The position numbers and the translations under genes are program-made. A model generated the notes under the pieces. That model made no database searches and had not been told where the DNA came from. It saw nothing but the letters and a program-made list of their open reading frames with translations. From an uncultured Paracoccus sp. (GTDB taxonomy: Bacteria; Pseudomonadota; Alphaproteobacteria; Rhodobacterales; Rhodobacteraceae), in NCBI RefSeq assembly GCF_947496875.1, contig NZ_CANMEH010000005.1, forward strand, positions 62,001 through 126,000: a stretch of 64,000 nt of DNA, written 5' to 3'. The number at the start of each line of letters is the position of its first letter. Position 1 is the stretch's first letter. Below are positions 18,410 through 25,917 of this stretch, one piece after another.

Positions 18410-19297
18410 ATGGTCTCGGTCCCCATTCCCCTGAACGGCATGCCGCGTGCGCATCTGGCCGGCATCGCCTGGATGCTGTTCACCGGGGTCTGCTTCGTCG
18501 CGGTGAACGCCATCGTGCGATGGATCGGGTCGGATCTGCCGGCAGCGGAGTCGGCGTTCATCCGGTTTGCCTTCGGCCTGCTGTTCCTGGTGGCGCCGCT
18601 GCGGACCGCCCTGCGGGGCGGGTTTCCCCGGCCGGTCTGGGGCATGTTCCTGTTGCGCGGGGCGCTGCATGTCTGCGCGGTGCTGCTGTGGTTCTTTGCC
18701 ATGGCCCGCATCACCGTGGCCGAGGTCACGGCGATCGGCTTTCTCAACCCGGTCATCGTCACGGCCGGCGCGGCGCTGTTCCTGGGCGAGCGGCTGGGCT
18801 GGCGGCGGATGGTCGCGATCGGGATGGCGCTGGTCGGGGCAGTGGTGGTGCTGCGGCCGGGGCTGCGGGAACTGCAGGCCGGTCATCTGGCCCAGCTGAG
18901 CGCGGCCTGCTTCTTCGGTGTCTCGTACCTGATCGCCAAGCGCCTGTCGGCGGTGGCGCCCGCCTCCGCAGTGGTGGCGATGATGTCGATGACGGTGGCG
19001 ATCGGACTGGCGCCGCTGGCGGCGGCGGTCTGGGTGCCGCCGAGCGCCGCGCAGGTCGTGGCCCTGGCCGCGACCGCGATGTTCGCCACGCTGGGCCACT
19101 ACGCGATGACCCGTGCCTTTGCCGCGGCGCCCCTGACCGTCACCCAGCCCTTCGTGTTCGTGCAACTGGTCTGGGCAAGCCTGCTGGGGATCGCGGTGTT
19201 CCACGAACCGCTGGACCCCTGGGTGCTGGTGGGCGGCGGGGTGATGATCGCCGCGGTCACCTGGATCACCTGGCGGGAATCGCAACTGCGCGCCTGA
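18410..19297 (+). CDS. DMT-family (EamA) transporter
   Basis: Drug/metabolite transporter with two EamA repeats of five membrane segments each (295 residues). Conserved features are AFIRFAFGLLFL in helix 2 and VTAIGFLNPVIVTAGAALFLGE at the end of the first repeat; the second repeat ends VFHEPLDPWVLVGGG. Start at ATG 18410 or 18440. The 3' end overlaps the 3' end of the convergent choV gene by 32 bp. Substrate unknown; amino acids or related metabolites are common for the family. Confidence 0.88.
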   Translation: MVSVPIPLNGMPRAHLAGIAWMLFTGVCFVAVNAIVRWIGSDLPAAESAFIRFAFGLLFLVAPLRTALRGGFPRPVWGMFLLRGALHVCAVLLWFFAMARITVAEVTAIGFLNPVIVTAGAALFLGERLGWRRMVAIGMALVGAVVVLRPGLRELQAGHLAQLSAACFFGVSYLIAKRLSAVAPASAVVAMMSMTVAIGLAPLAAAVWVPPSAAQVVALAATAMFATLGHYAMTRAFAAAPLTVTQPFVFVQLVWASLLGIAVFHEPLDPWVLVGGGVMIAAVTWITWRESQLRA

Positions 19298-20342
19298 CCG
19301 GCTCGCACGCCGGCTGCGCGACCGGTGCCGTGCGGCTGGCGCCAGGATCGGCCAGCCTGGCCAGAACGCCGGCCCGGGTCACCCGGCCACCGCCCTGCAC
19401 AGGCAGCGTCTCGACCCGGCTCAGCGCCGCCATGACGTCGCGGGCCGCCATGTCCCGGGGCAGCGGCCGTCCCGGCGCATGGCCCGGTTCGGCCAGATCC
19501 GCCGCGGTCAGGATGGCCAGCGGGTTCATGTGGGCCACGAAGTCGCGGACATAGCTGTTCGCAGGATGGTGGATGATGTCGCGTGCGGTGCCGACCTGAA
19601 CGATCCGCCCGCCCTCCATCAGCGCGATGCGGCTGCCCAGCTTGAACGCCTCGTCCAGGTCGTGGCTGACGAAGATGATGGTTCGCTGCTTGCGACCCTG
19701 CAGGTCCAGCAGATCATCCTGCAGCCGGGTGCGGATCAGCGGGTCGAGGGCCGAGAACGGCTCGTCCATCAGCAGGATCGGCGCCTCGGTCGCAAAGGCG
19801 CGGGCCAGCCCCACGCGCTGTTGCATGCCGCCCGACAGGTCGCCCACCCGCCGCTCGGCCCAGTCCGACAGGCCGACCAGCTTCAGCTGCGCGTCCACCT
19901 GCCGGCGCCGCTGCGCCCGGGATTGCCCGGCCAGTTCCAGCCCCAGCCCGACATTCTCGCGCACGCTGCGCCATGGCAGCAGGCCGAATTGCTGGAACAC
20001 CATGGCCACGTGCTTCAGCCGCAGGTCGCGCAACAGCCGCCGGTCGGCATGGGTGACGTCGACCATGCCCGCGTCGGTGCGGACCTGGACGCGGCCGCGC
20101 ACCACGGGGTTGAGCCCGTTCACGGCGCGCAGCAGCGTGGATTTTCCGGACCCGGACAGCCCCATCAGCACCAGCGTCTCGCCCTGCATGACAGTCAGGG
20201 AACAGTCGTGCACCCCCAGCGTCTGCCCGGTTTCCTCGCGGATCTCGCCGCGGTCCAGCCCCTGGTCCATCAGCGGCAGGGCGGCCGCAGGCCGATCCCC
20301 GAAGACGACCGAGACGCGGTCGAAGACGACGGCCTCGGTCAT
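19266..20342 (-). CDS. choV: Choline/betaine ABC transporter ATP-binding protein
   Basis: Energises uptake of quaternary amines. Walker A is GLSGSGKSTLL, the signature is LSGGMQQRVGLARA, and Walker B ILLMDEPFSALDP; the QFGLLPWRSV segment is typical of the ProV/OpuA/ChoV subgroup. About 90 residues follow the ATPase core where a CBS-like region sits in relatives. The ATG overlaps the choW stop by 4 bp (ATGA), so the two are translationally coupled. Third gene of choX-choW-choV. Confidence 0.92.
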   Translation of the reverse strand: MTEAVVFDRVSVVFGDRPAAALPLMDQGLDRGEIREETGQTLGVHDCSLTVMQGETLVLMGLSGSGKSTLLRAVNGLNPVVRGRVQVRTDAGMVDVTHADRRLLRDLRLKHVAMVFQQFGLLPWRSVRENVGLGLELAGQSRAQRRRQVDAQLKLVGLSDWAERRVGDLSGGMQQRVGLARAFATEAPILLMDEPFSALDPLIRTRLQDDLLDLQGRKQRTIIFVSHDLDEAFKLGSRIALMEGGRIVQVGTARDIIHHPANSYVRDFVAHMNPLAILTAADLAEPGHAPGRPLPRDMAARDVMAALSRVETLPVQGGGRVTRAGVLARLADPGASRTAPVAQPACEPVRRAVAIPAR

Positions 20343-21187
20343 TTCGACCGCTCCAGGCTCAGCACCCGGTCGAGGATGATCGCCACCACGACGATCACGA
20401 TTCCCGATTCGAACCCCAGCGCGGTGTTCACGGAATTGAGCGCCCGGACCACCGGGACGCCCAGCCCGGACGCCCCGACCAGCGCGGCGATGACGACCAT
20501 CGACAGCGACAGCATGATGGTCTGGTTCAGCCCGGCCATGATCTGCGGCATCGCGCTGGGCAGCTCGACCTTCCACAGCAGCTGGTGCCGGGTGGCGCCG
20601 AAGGCGCGGGCCGCCTCGATCAGCGGGGTGGGGGTCGACACGATCCCCAGATGGGTCAGCCGGATCGGGGCGGGCAGGACAAAGATCACCGTGGCGATCA
20701 GCCCGGGCACCATGCCGATCCCGAAGAACACGATGGCGGGGATCAGATAGACGAAGCTCGGCAGCGTCTGCATCAGGTCCAGCACCGGCTGCATGACCCG
20801 GTACAGCCGCGGCCGATGCGCCGCCGCGATCCCGATGGGAACGCCGACCGCCATGCAGACCAGCCCGGCGGCCAGCACCAGGGTCAGCGACTGCATGGTC
20901 TCGTCCCAGTAGCCCTGGTTCAGGATGAACAGGAACCCCGCCCCGGTCAGCGCGCACATGGCGACGCTGCGCCGGGTCAGCCACGTCAGCGCCACCGCCA
21001 GTGCCGTGAACAGCAGCGGATGCGGCAGGTCCAGCGCCGCCTGGATGCCGCCGATCAGCGAGTCGAGGGCCGTGGCCGCCGCGTCGAACAGCGGCGCCCC
21101 GTGACCCTTCAGCCAGTCGAAGGCCAGCTTGGCGGTGTGCCCGACGGGGATCTTGTGATCGGTCAGCAGGTCTGTCAGCGGCTCCAT
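20339..21187 (-). CDS. choW: Choline/betaine ABC transporter permease
   Basis: Inner-membrane permease with about seven hydrophobic segments and the cytoplasmic coupling loop EAARAFGATRHQLLWKVELP (EAA motif). Length is 282 residues, as for ProW/ChoW proteins. It lies 10 bp after choX and overlaps choV by 4 bp, forming one operon. Confidence 0.92.
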   Translation of the reverse strand: MEPLTDLLTDHKIPVGHTAKLAFDWLKGHGAPLFDAAATALDSLIGGIQAALDLPHPLLFTALAVALTWLTRRSVAMCALTGAGFLFILNQGYWDETMQSLTLVLAAGLVCMAVGVPIGIAAAHRPRLYRVMQPVLDLMQTLPSFVYLIPAIVFFGIGMVPGLIATVIFVLPAPIRLTHLGIVSTPTPLIEAARAFGATRHQLLWKVELPSAMPQIMAGLNQTIMLSLSMVVIAALVGASGLGVPVVRALNSVNTALGFESGIVIVVVAIILDRVLSLERSK

Positions 21188-21197
21188 CGGGCGGGGA

Positions 21198-22172
21198 TCA
21201 CTCGTTCAGCGCGGTGGTCAGCGCCGCCGCGGCATCGCCGCCATCGACCGTCGTCACCCCCTGCAGCCAGGGCTGCGCCGCGTCCGGGTTGCCCTGCAGC
21301 CATTCGCGCGCCGCGGCCGAGGGCTCCTGCCCGTCGGTCAGGATCTTTCCCATGACCTCGTTTTCCATCTCCAGGGTGAATTCGAGGTTCTGCAGGAACC
21401 GGCCGACATTCGGGCATTCCTCGACATAGCCGGCGCGGGTGTTCGTGCGCACTTCGGCCCCACCCAGATCGGGGCCGAAGATCTCGTCGCCGCCGGTCAG
21501 GTAGGTCATCTCGAACTGTGCGTTCATCGGGTGCGGCTCCCACCCCAGGAACACGATCGGGTCGCCCGTGCGGACCGCGCGCTCGACCTGGGCCAGCATC
21601 CCCTGTTCGGACGACTCCACCACCTCGAACGAACCCAGGCCGAACTTGTCCTGGGCAACCATGTCCAGCAGCAGCCGGTTGCCGTCGTTGCCCGGCTCGA
21701 TCCCGTAGATCTTGCCGTCCAGCGCGTCCGCCTGCGCCGCGATCGCGGCAAAGTCGGTGATGCCCAGGTCGGCGCCCGCCTTGTTCGTCGCCAGCGTGTA
21801 TTTCGCCCCGGTGAGATTGGTGCGCACGGTGTCAACGGTACCGGCGTCGCGATACGGGGCGATATCCGCCTCCATCGTGGGCATCCAGTTGCCAAGGAAC
21901 ACGTCCACGTCGCCCGTCGACAGCGCTGTGTAGGTCACCGGAAGGGACAGGACCTTGGTTTCGGTCTCGTATCCGAGCGCCTCGAGCACCGTCGTGGTGA
22001 GGGCGGTGGTGGCGGTGATGTCGCTCCACCCCACGTCGGCGAGGGTGACGGTGTGGCAGGCTTCCGGCTCGGAAGCGGCGGGCTCCGTCTGGGCACGGGC
22101 GGGCAGGGCGCCGAGCGTCGTTGCTGCGGTGGTCATCAGCAGCGCCACGGTCAGTGCAGAGCGGTAGGTCAT
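21198..22172 (-). CDS. choX: Choline/glycine betaine ABC transporter substrate-binding protein
   Basis: Periplasmic binding protein of the OpuAC/ProX type. A signal peptide (residues 1-27, ending ARA) precedes VTLADVGWSDITATT, VFLGNWMPTME and FLGWEPHPMN, which supply aromatic residues of the kind that cage quaternary ammonium groups. Length is 324 residues. First gene of the operon; a palindromic BetI-like operator lies 22 bp upstream in the gap shared with the divergent betI gene, so repression relieved by choline is the likely control. Confidence 0.92.
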   Translation of the reverse strand: MTYRSALTVALLMTTAATTLGALPARAQTEPAASEPEACHTVTLADVGWSDITATTALTTTVLEALGYETETKVLSLPVTYTALSTGDVDVFLGNWMPTMEADIAPYRDAGTVDTVRTNLTGAKYTLATNKAGADLGITDFAAIAAQADALDGKIYGIEPGNDGNRLLLDMVAQDKFGLGSFEVVESSEQGMLAQVERAVRTGDPIVFLGWEPHPMNAQFEMTYLTGGDEIFGPDLGGAEVRTNTRAGYVEECPNVGRFLQNLEFTLEMENEVMGKILTDGQEPSAAAREWLQGNPDAAQPWLQGVTTVDGGDAAAALTTALNE

Positions 22173-22190
22173 CGATGGCCCGATCTTTTC

Positions 22191-22210
22191 TTGATTGACG
22201 AGTCAATAAA
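22191..22210. promoter_or_regulatory. BetI-type operator in the choX-betI intergenic region
   Basis: The sequence TTGATTGACGAGTCAATAAA contains the perfect palindrome ATTGAC-GA-GTCAAT (22194-22207). It resembles the choline-responsive BetI operator of Escherichia coli. It lies between the start codons of choX (minus) and betI (plus), where one site could control both genes. Confidence 0.75.
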
Positions 22211-22257
22211 ACGGGCCTAGACGGAATCGGTAGGCTACACCTGCCGGAGGTTTCGTC

Positions 22258-22827
22258 ATGCCCAAGGTCGGCGTCGAACCTATCCGAAAGGCTGCGCTGA
22301 TCAACGCCACAATTGATGCCGTCGGTCGCACCGGCTCGCTGGACGTGACCGTTGCACAGATCGCGCGCGAGGCGGGAATGTCGTCTGCGCTGGCGCACCA
22401 CTACTTCGGATCCAAGGACCACATCTTTCTGGCCGCCATGCGTCACATCCTCTCACGCTTTGGTGAAGCGGTAAGGACGGCATTGCAGGATGCGGCGACG
22501 CCGCGCGAACGGGTCGAGGCGATCGTGCGCGAAAGCTTCGCCGGCGGCAATTTCGACCAGCGGACGGTATCGGCCTGGCTGAAATTCTATGCTCTGGCGT
22601 TGACAGATCCCCAGGCCGCGCGCCTGCTGCGGGTCTATCACCGGCGGATGCAGTCCAACCTGATTCACGCCCTGCGCCCCTTGGTGGGCGATCGCGCGCG
22701 GTTGCTGGCCGATCAACTGGGCGTGCTGATCGACGGGGCCTACCTGCGTGCGGTGCTGGACCCGCAGCTGGACCCCGACCGCGCCCGCCACCTGGTGGAA
22801 CGACACGTCGGCGCGATGCTGGACTGA
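22258..22827 (+). CDS. betI: Choline-responsive TetR-type repressor
   Basis: TetR-family regulator of 189 residues. The N-terminal helix-turn-helix includes LDVTVAQIAREAGMSSALAHHYFGSKD, characteristic of BetI proteins, and MPKVGVEPIRK is the typical BetI start. The C-terminal domain would bind choline. Divergent from choXWV with a palindromic operator between. The betA and betB genes that often follow betI are absent; instead remnants of two genes come next. Confidence 0.93.
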   Translation: MPKVGVEPIRKAALINATIDAVGRTGSLDVTVAQIAREAGMSSALAHHYFGSKDHIFLAAMRHILSRFGEAVRTALQDAATPRERVEAIVRESFAGGNFDQRTVSAWLKFYALALTDPQAARLLRVYHRRMQSNLIHALRPLVGDRARLLADQLGVLIDGAYLRAVLDPQLDPDRARHLVERHVGAMLD

Positions 22828-22848
22828 GGGCGCAACCCGCGGTTCCGG

Positions 22849-23007
22849 TCAGCGACCCAGCTTGCGCTGCACCTCCTCGAGGTCGACCGGCCCCTTGGGC
22901 GTCCCGTTGTCCGGGTCGTCGAAGTCATAGCGGAACAGCTGGAAGTCCTTCTTGTAGATCTCCCACATCAGGTGCCGCGAGAGATCGTCGAAATAAGCGC
23001 TGACCTT
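22849..23007 (-). pseudogene. 3' remnant of a sulfotransferase-like gene
   Basis: About 50 codons ending at 22849 encode a well-composed C-terminus (YFDDLSRHLMWEIYKKDF, then YDFDD and PVDLEEVQRKLG) of the kind seen at the end of Rhodobacteraceae sulfotransferase-like proteins, where a YxxDF..GYD motif closes the domain. No start codon or upstream domain belongs to it; the coding character stops near 23007, where the opposite strand begins a different remnant. Family assignment is from memory of such C-termini and is moderate. Confidence 0.45.
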
Positions 23008-23145
23008 GTGCGCCCGTCGGGGTTCTATACCATTTCCCCTCATGCGTCGGTCGACGAGAACGCGCGCGCGCTGGCCGGTTTCCTGGGCGTCGATGCCGCG
23101 CTTGCCCGGCGGCTTGCCCTGACCGACGATCTTTTCGCCGACTGA
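23008..23145 (+). pseudogene. 3' remnant of an unidentified gene before the HIT gene
   Basis: A plus-strand frame from about 23008 to the TGA at 23143 encodes GFYTISPHASVDENARALAG and a further ~20 residues ending LTDDLFAD. Codon use matches neighbouring real genes, but there are only about 45 codons and no ribosome site at the GTG at 23008. It looks like the end of a longer gene whose 5' part is lost. It stops 15 bp before the HIT gene, a spacing expected of an ancestral operon partner. I do not recognise the family. Confidence 0.4.
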
Positions 23146-23160
23146 GAGACAGGAGCTTTC

Positions 23161-23541
23161 ATGACCACCCGCTATGACGACCAGAACATCTTTGCCCGCA
23201 TGCTGCGCGGGGAAATTCCCAACGACACCGTGGCGGAAAACGACCACGCACTCGCCTTCCGCGACATCCGTCCGCAGGCGCCGGTCCACGTGCTGGTGAT
23301 CCCCAAGGGGGCATATGTCAGCTATGACGATTTCGCGGCCAACGCGTCGGACGCCGAGATCGTCGGGTTCAACCGGCTGGTCGCGCAGGTGGCGCAGGCC
23401 GAGGGGCTGGCGCTGGCGCAAGGCGGCAAGGGGTTCCGCGCCATCTCCAACACCGGCGAGCATGGCGTGCAGGAGGTGCCGCATTTCCACATGCATCTGC
23501 TGGGCGGCCGCGGCATGGGGCGGATGCTCTCCCGCGACTGA
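23161..23541 (+). CDS. HIT family (histidine triad) nucleotide-binding protein
   Basis: Small cytosolic nucleotide hydrolase or transferase, similar to HinT. The triad is in VPHFHMHLLGG (His-x-His-x-His), and HVLVIPKGAY is the conserved mid-protein strand. Length is 126 residues. AGGAG lies 6-7 nt before the ATG. Probably purine nucleoside phosphoramidase-like; the physiological substrate is not known for most bacterial members. Confidence 0.94.
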   Translation: MTTRYDDQNIFARMLRGEIPNDTVAENDHALAFRDIRPQAPVHVLVIPKGAYVSYDDFAANASDAEIVGFNRLVAQVAQAEGLALAQGGKGFRAISNTGEHGVQEVPHFHMHLLGGRGMGRMLSRD

Positions 23542-23574
23542 CCGACGGCCCTGCCAAGGCTGGTCGGCGTCGGG

Positions 23575-24537
23575 TCAGCCGGTCAGCTGGCGGAACACGT
23601 CTTCCAGGTGGGGCTGTTCGGTCTGCAGGTCGACCATCGGGACCCCAGCGCTGCGCAGCCGGTCGATAATCTGGTCCGCCTGCATCTGCAGTGGCGCATA
23701 GCGCAGCGCCAGTGTCCCGTCCGGACGGCGCTGCGTCGTGACCCCGTCGGGCAGCGGCGGCAGGTCGCCCGTCCAGTCGCCCGGGTCGATGACCAGCGTC
23801 TTGCCCTCGGCCCCGGCCAGCAGTTCGCGGGTGGTGTCGCGGGCCACGACCTCGCCGTGGTTGATGATGGCGATCTCGTCGCACATCTCCTGCGCCTCTT
23901 CCAGGTAGTGGGTGGTCAGGATGACGGTCATCCCGCGGGCGTTCAGCTTGCGGATGTTGTCCCACAGCATCTCGCGCAGCGCGATGTCCACACCGGCGGT
24001 CGGTTCGTCCAGCACCAGGATCTGCGGGCGGTGGACCAACGCCTTGGCCAGCAGCAGCCGGCGTTTCATCCCGCCCGACAGGTGGCGGCTGTAGCTGCCC
24101 GCCTGAGCCGTCAGGCCAACCAGTTCCAGGATCTCGTCGGTCCAGCGCTCGGATCGCGGCACGCCGTACAGCCCGGCCTGCACCTCGAGGCTGGCGCGCG
24201 GGGTGAAGAACGGGTCGATGTTCAGTTCCTGTGGCATCACCCCGATCGACGCGCGGGACTGGCGGGGGTTCACGTCCTGATCGAAGCCCCAGATGCTGAC
24301 CCGGCCCGAGGTCTTGTTCACCAGACCCGCCATGATGTTGATGATCGTGGACTTGCCGGCCCCGTTCGGCCCCAGCAGGCCGAAGATGGACCCGGTCGGG
24401 ATCGCCAGGTCGACGCCCTTCAGCGCCTCCTTCGGGGGGGATTGGCCGGCCGCGGCGTAGGTCTTGCGCAGCTGCGAGATGTCGATCGCATGGCGCGGCG
24501 TGCGGCGCGCGTCGGCAGCGAGTTGCGTGGCAGGCAT
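23575..24537 (-). CDS. ABC transporter ATP-binding protein (ABC-2 export type)
   Basis: ATPase of the drug/polysaccharide export group. Walker A GPNGAGKSTI, signature HLSGGMKRRLLLAKA, Walker B ILVLDEPTAGVD and the switch histidine in ILTTHYLEE are all intact. Residues after about 235 form the small C-terminal domain of this subgroup (YadG/CcmA-like). No permease gene is adjacent: upstream is the divergent zinc-finger gene and downstream the convergent HIT gene, so the membrane partner must be encoded elsewhere. Confidence 0.9.
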   Translation of the reverse strand: MPATQLAADARRTPRHAIDISQLRKTYAAAGQSPPKEALKGVDLAIPTGSIFGLLGPNGAGKSTIINIMAGLVNKTSGRVSIWGFDQDVNPRQSRASIGVMPQELNIDPFFTPRASLEVQAGLYGVPRSERWTDEILELVGLTAQAGSYSRHLSGGMKRRLLLAKALVHRPQILVLDEPTAGVDIALREMLWDNIRKLNARGMTVILTTHYLEEAQEMCDEIAIINHGEVVARDTTRELLAGAEGKTLVIDPGDWTGDLPPLPDGVTTQRRPDGTLALRYAPLQMQADQIIDRLRSAGVPMVDLQTEQPHLEDVFRQLTG

Positions 24538-24631
24538 GCGGGATCCAGTCTGGCGAGCCGTCTTGTCGGCCCGGTCGGGTTGGCTAGAATGGCCGCACCC
24601 TTAAACCGGGCTTTGCCCGCCTGCACAAGAG

Positions 24632-24883
24632 ATGCCCATGGCCCATGCCACGCCGACGGATCAGTCGCTGTCCACCAACCAGGACGGCGAATCCGAGCTG
24701 CTGCCCGCGCCTGCGACCGAGGTCGTCACGACCTGGAAGGTCAGCTGCTCGGGCGACGAGTCGATGGGGATGGGGCATCCGCTGGTCTGGATGGCGATTT
24801 CCCCCGACATCGGCTGGGTCGACTGCGGCTATTGCGACAAGCGGTTCGTGGTCGACCGGGAGAAGGCCTTGGGCGGCCACTGA
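24632..24883 (+). CDS. Small zinc-finger domain protein (NDUFS6-like)
   Basis: Eighty-three residues with the cysteine/histidine set C...H...CGYC ([26 protein letters not shown]) that binds one zinc, as in the zf-CHCC family related to the NDUFS6/13-kDa accessory subunit of respiratory complex I. The N-terminal 30 residues are polar and likely flexible. Start at ATG 24632 or ATG 24638. The role in bacteria is not established; a link to complex I is known for alphaproteobacterial and mitochondrial homologues. Confidence 0.82.
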   Translation: MPMAHATPTDQSLSTNQDGESELLPAPATEVVTTWKVSCSGDESMGMGHPLVWMAISPDIGWVDCGYCDKRFVVDREKALGGH

Positions 24884-24909
24884 TCCGGCCGGTCTGGCGC
24901 GGCGCGCGG

Positions 24910-25917
24910 TCAGGTGGCGGCGGGGATGCGGGCATGATCCGCGTCATGCCCGTCCTCGCGGATCTGCGGATCGGCGCAGCCGGTCGCCGGCGTCTCGATC
25001 TCCACGGTCGAGTGGCGGATGCCGAACCGGTCGGCAAGCCGTGACTTGACGGCAAAGCGGATCGCGTGCGGATCGGCGTCTTCGGCGATCAGCACGTGCA
25101 TCTCGGCCGACAGCCGCCGTTCGTCGATCTGCCAGACATGCAGGTGGTGCAGGTCCAGCACGTCGGGCAGGTCGCATAGCGCCGACCGGATCGCGTCGTG
25201 ATCGACATCCGCGGGGGCGCCCAGCATCAGCATCCGCAGGATCGGACCGATATCGCCGCGCAGGTGCCACAGGATCACCAGCGAGATCAGGATCGTCAGC
25301 AACGGGTCCGCGATCCGCCAGCCGAACCCCCAGATCAGCGCGCCGCCGACCAGCACCGCCACCGAAACGCCTGCATCGGCCAGGTTGTGCAGGAAGGCCG
25401 CGCGGACGTTCACGCTTTCCCTGGCCAGCCGCATCGTCAGCCACGCGGTGCCCAGATCCACCACCAGCGCCAGCCCGGCCAGCGCCATGACCAGCACACC
25501 GGCGACTGGCGGCGGATCGGCCAGCCGGCCGATCGCCTCGACCATCAGCCACAGGGACACCAGGATCAGGGCCAGATAGTTGACGAAGGCCGCCAGGATC
25601 TCGGCCCGACTCCAGCCGAAGCTCATGCCGGGGGTGGCGGCCCGCTGCGCCAGCTTGCGCGCGCCAAAGGCCAGGCCGAGCGCCAGCGCGTCGCTGAGAT
25701 TGTGCACCCCGTCGGCAACTAGCGCCACCGAGCCGGCAATCTGACCGCCGACGATCTGGGCGAGCGTCAGGCCCAGGTTGATCAGGACCGCCCACAGCAG
25801 CGCCCGGTCACCCAGCTCCGCGGCGCCGTGGTCGTGCCCGGCATGCCCGTGCCCGGCATCAACGTGCCCGGCGTGATCGTGGCCGTTGGGCCCGGACGTA
25901 GGGGACGGCGCTGTCAA
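24910..25917 (-). CDS. Cation diffusion facilitator (zinc/cadmium/cobalt efflux)
   Basis: Inner-membrane metal/proton antiporter. The N-terminus has a His/Asp-rich stretch (HDHAGHVDAGHGHAGHDHG) likely to bind metal. Six membrane segments follow, with VADGVHNLSDAL and HNLADAG carrying the metal-site residues, and a C-terminal cytoplasmic domain with HHLHVWQ. No ATG is available near the start; TTG at 25917 overlaps the polA stop (TTGA) and gives 335 residues, implying translational coupling to polA. Confidence 0.88.
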   Translation of the reverse strand: MTAPSPTSGPNGHDHAGHVDAGHGHAGHDHGAAELGDRALLWAVLINLGLTLAQIVGGQIAGSVALVADGVHNLSDALALGLAFGARKLAQRAATPGMSFGWSRAEILAAFVNYLALILVSLWLMVEAIGRLADPPPVAGVLVMALAGLALVVDLGTAWLTMRLARESVNVRAAFLHNLADAGVSVAVLVGGALIWGFGWRIADPLLTILISLVILWHLRGDIGPILRMLMLGAPADVDHDAIRSALCDLPDVLDLHHLHVWQIDERRLSAEMHVLIAEDADPHAIRFAVKSRLADRFGIRHSTVEIETPATGCADPQIREDGHDADHARIPAAT

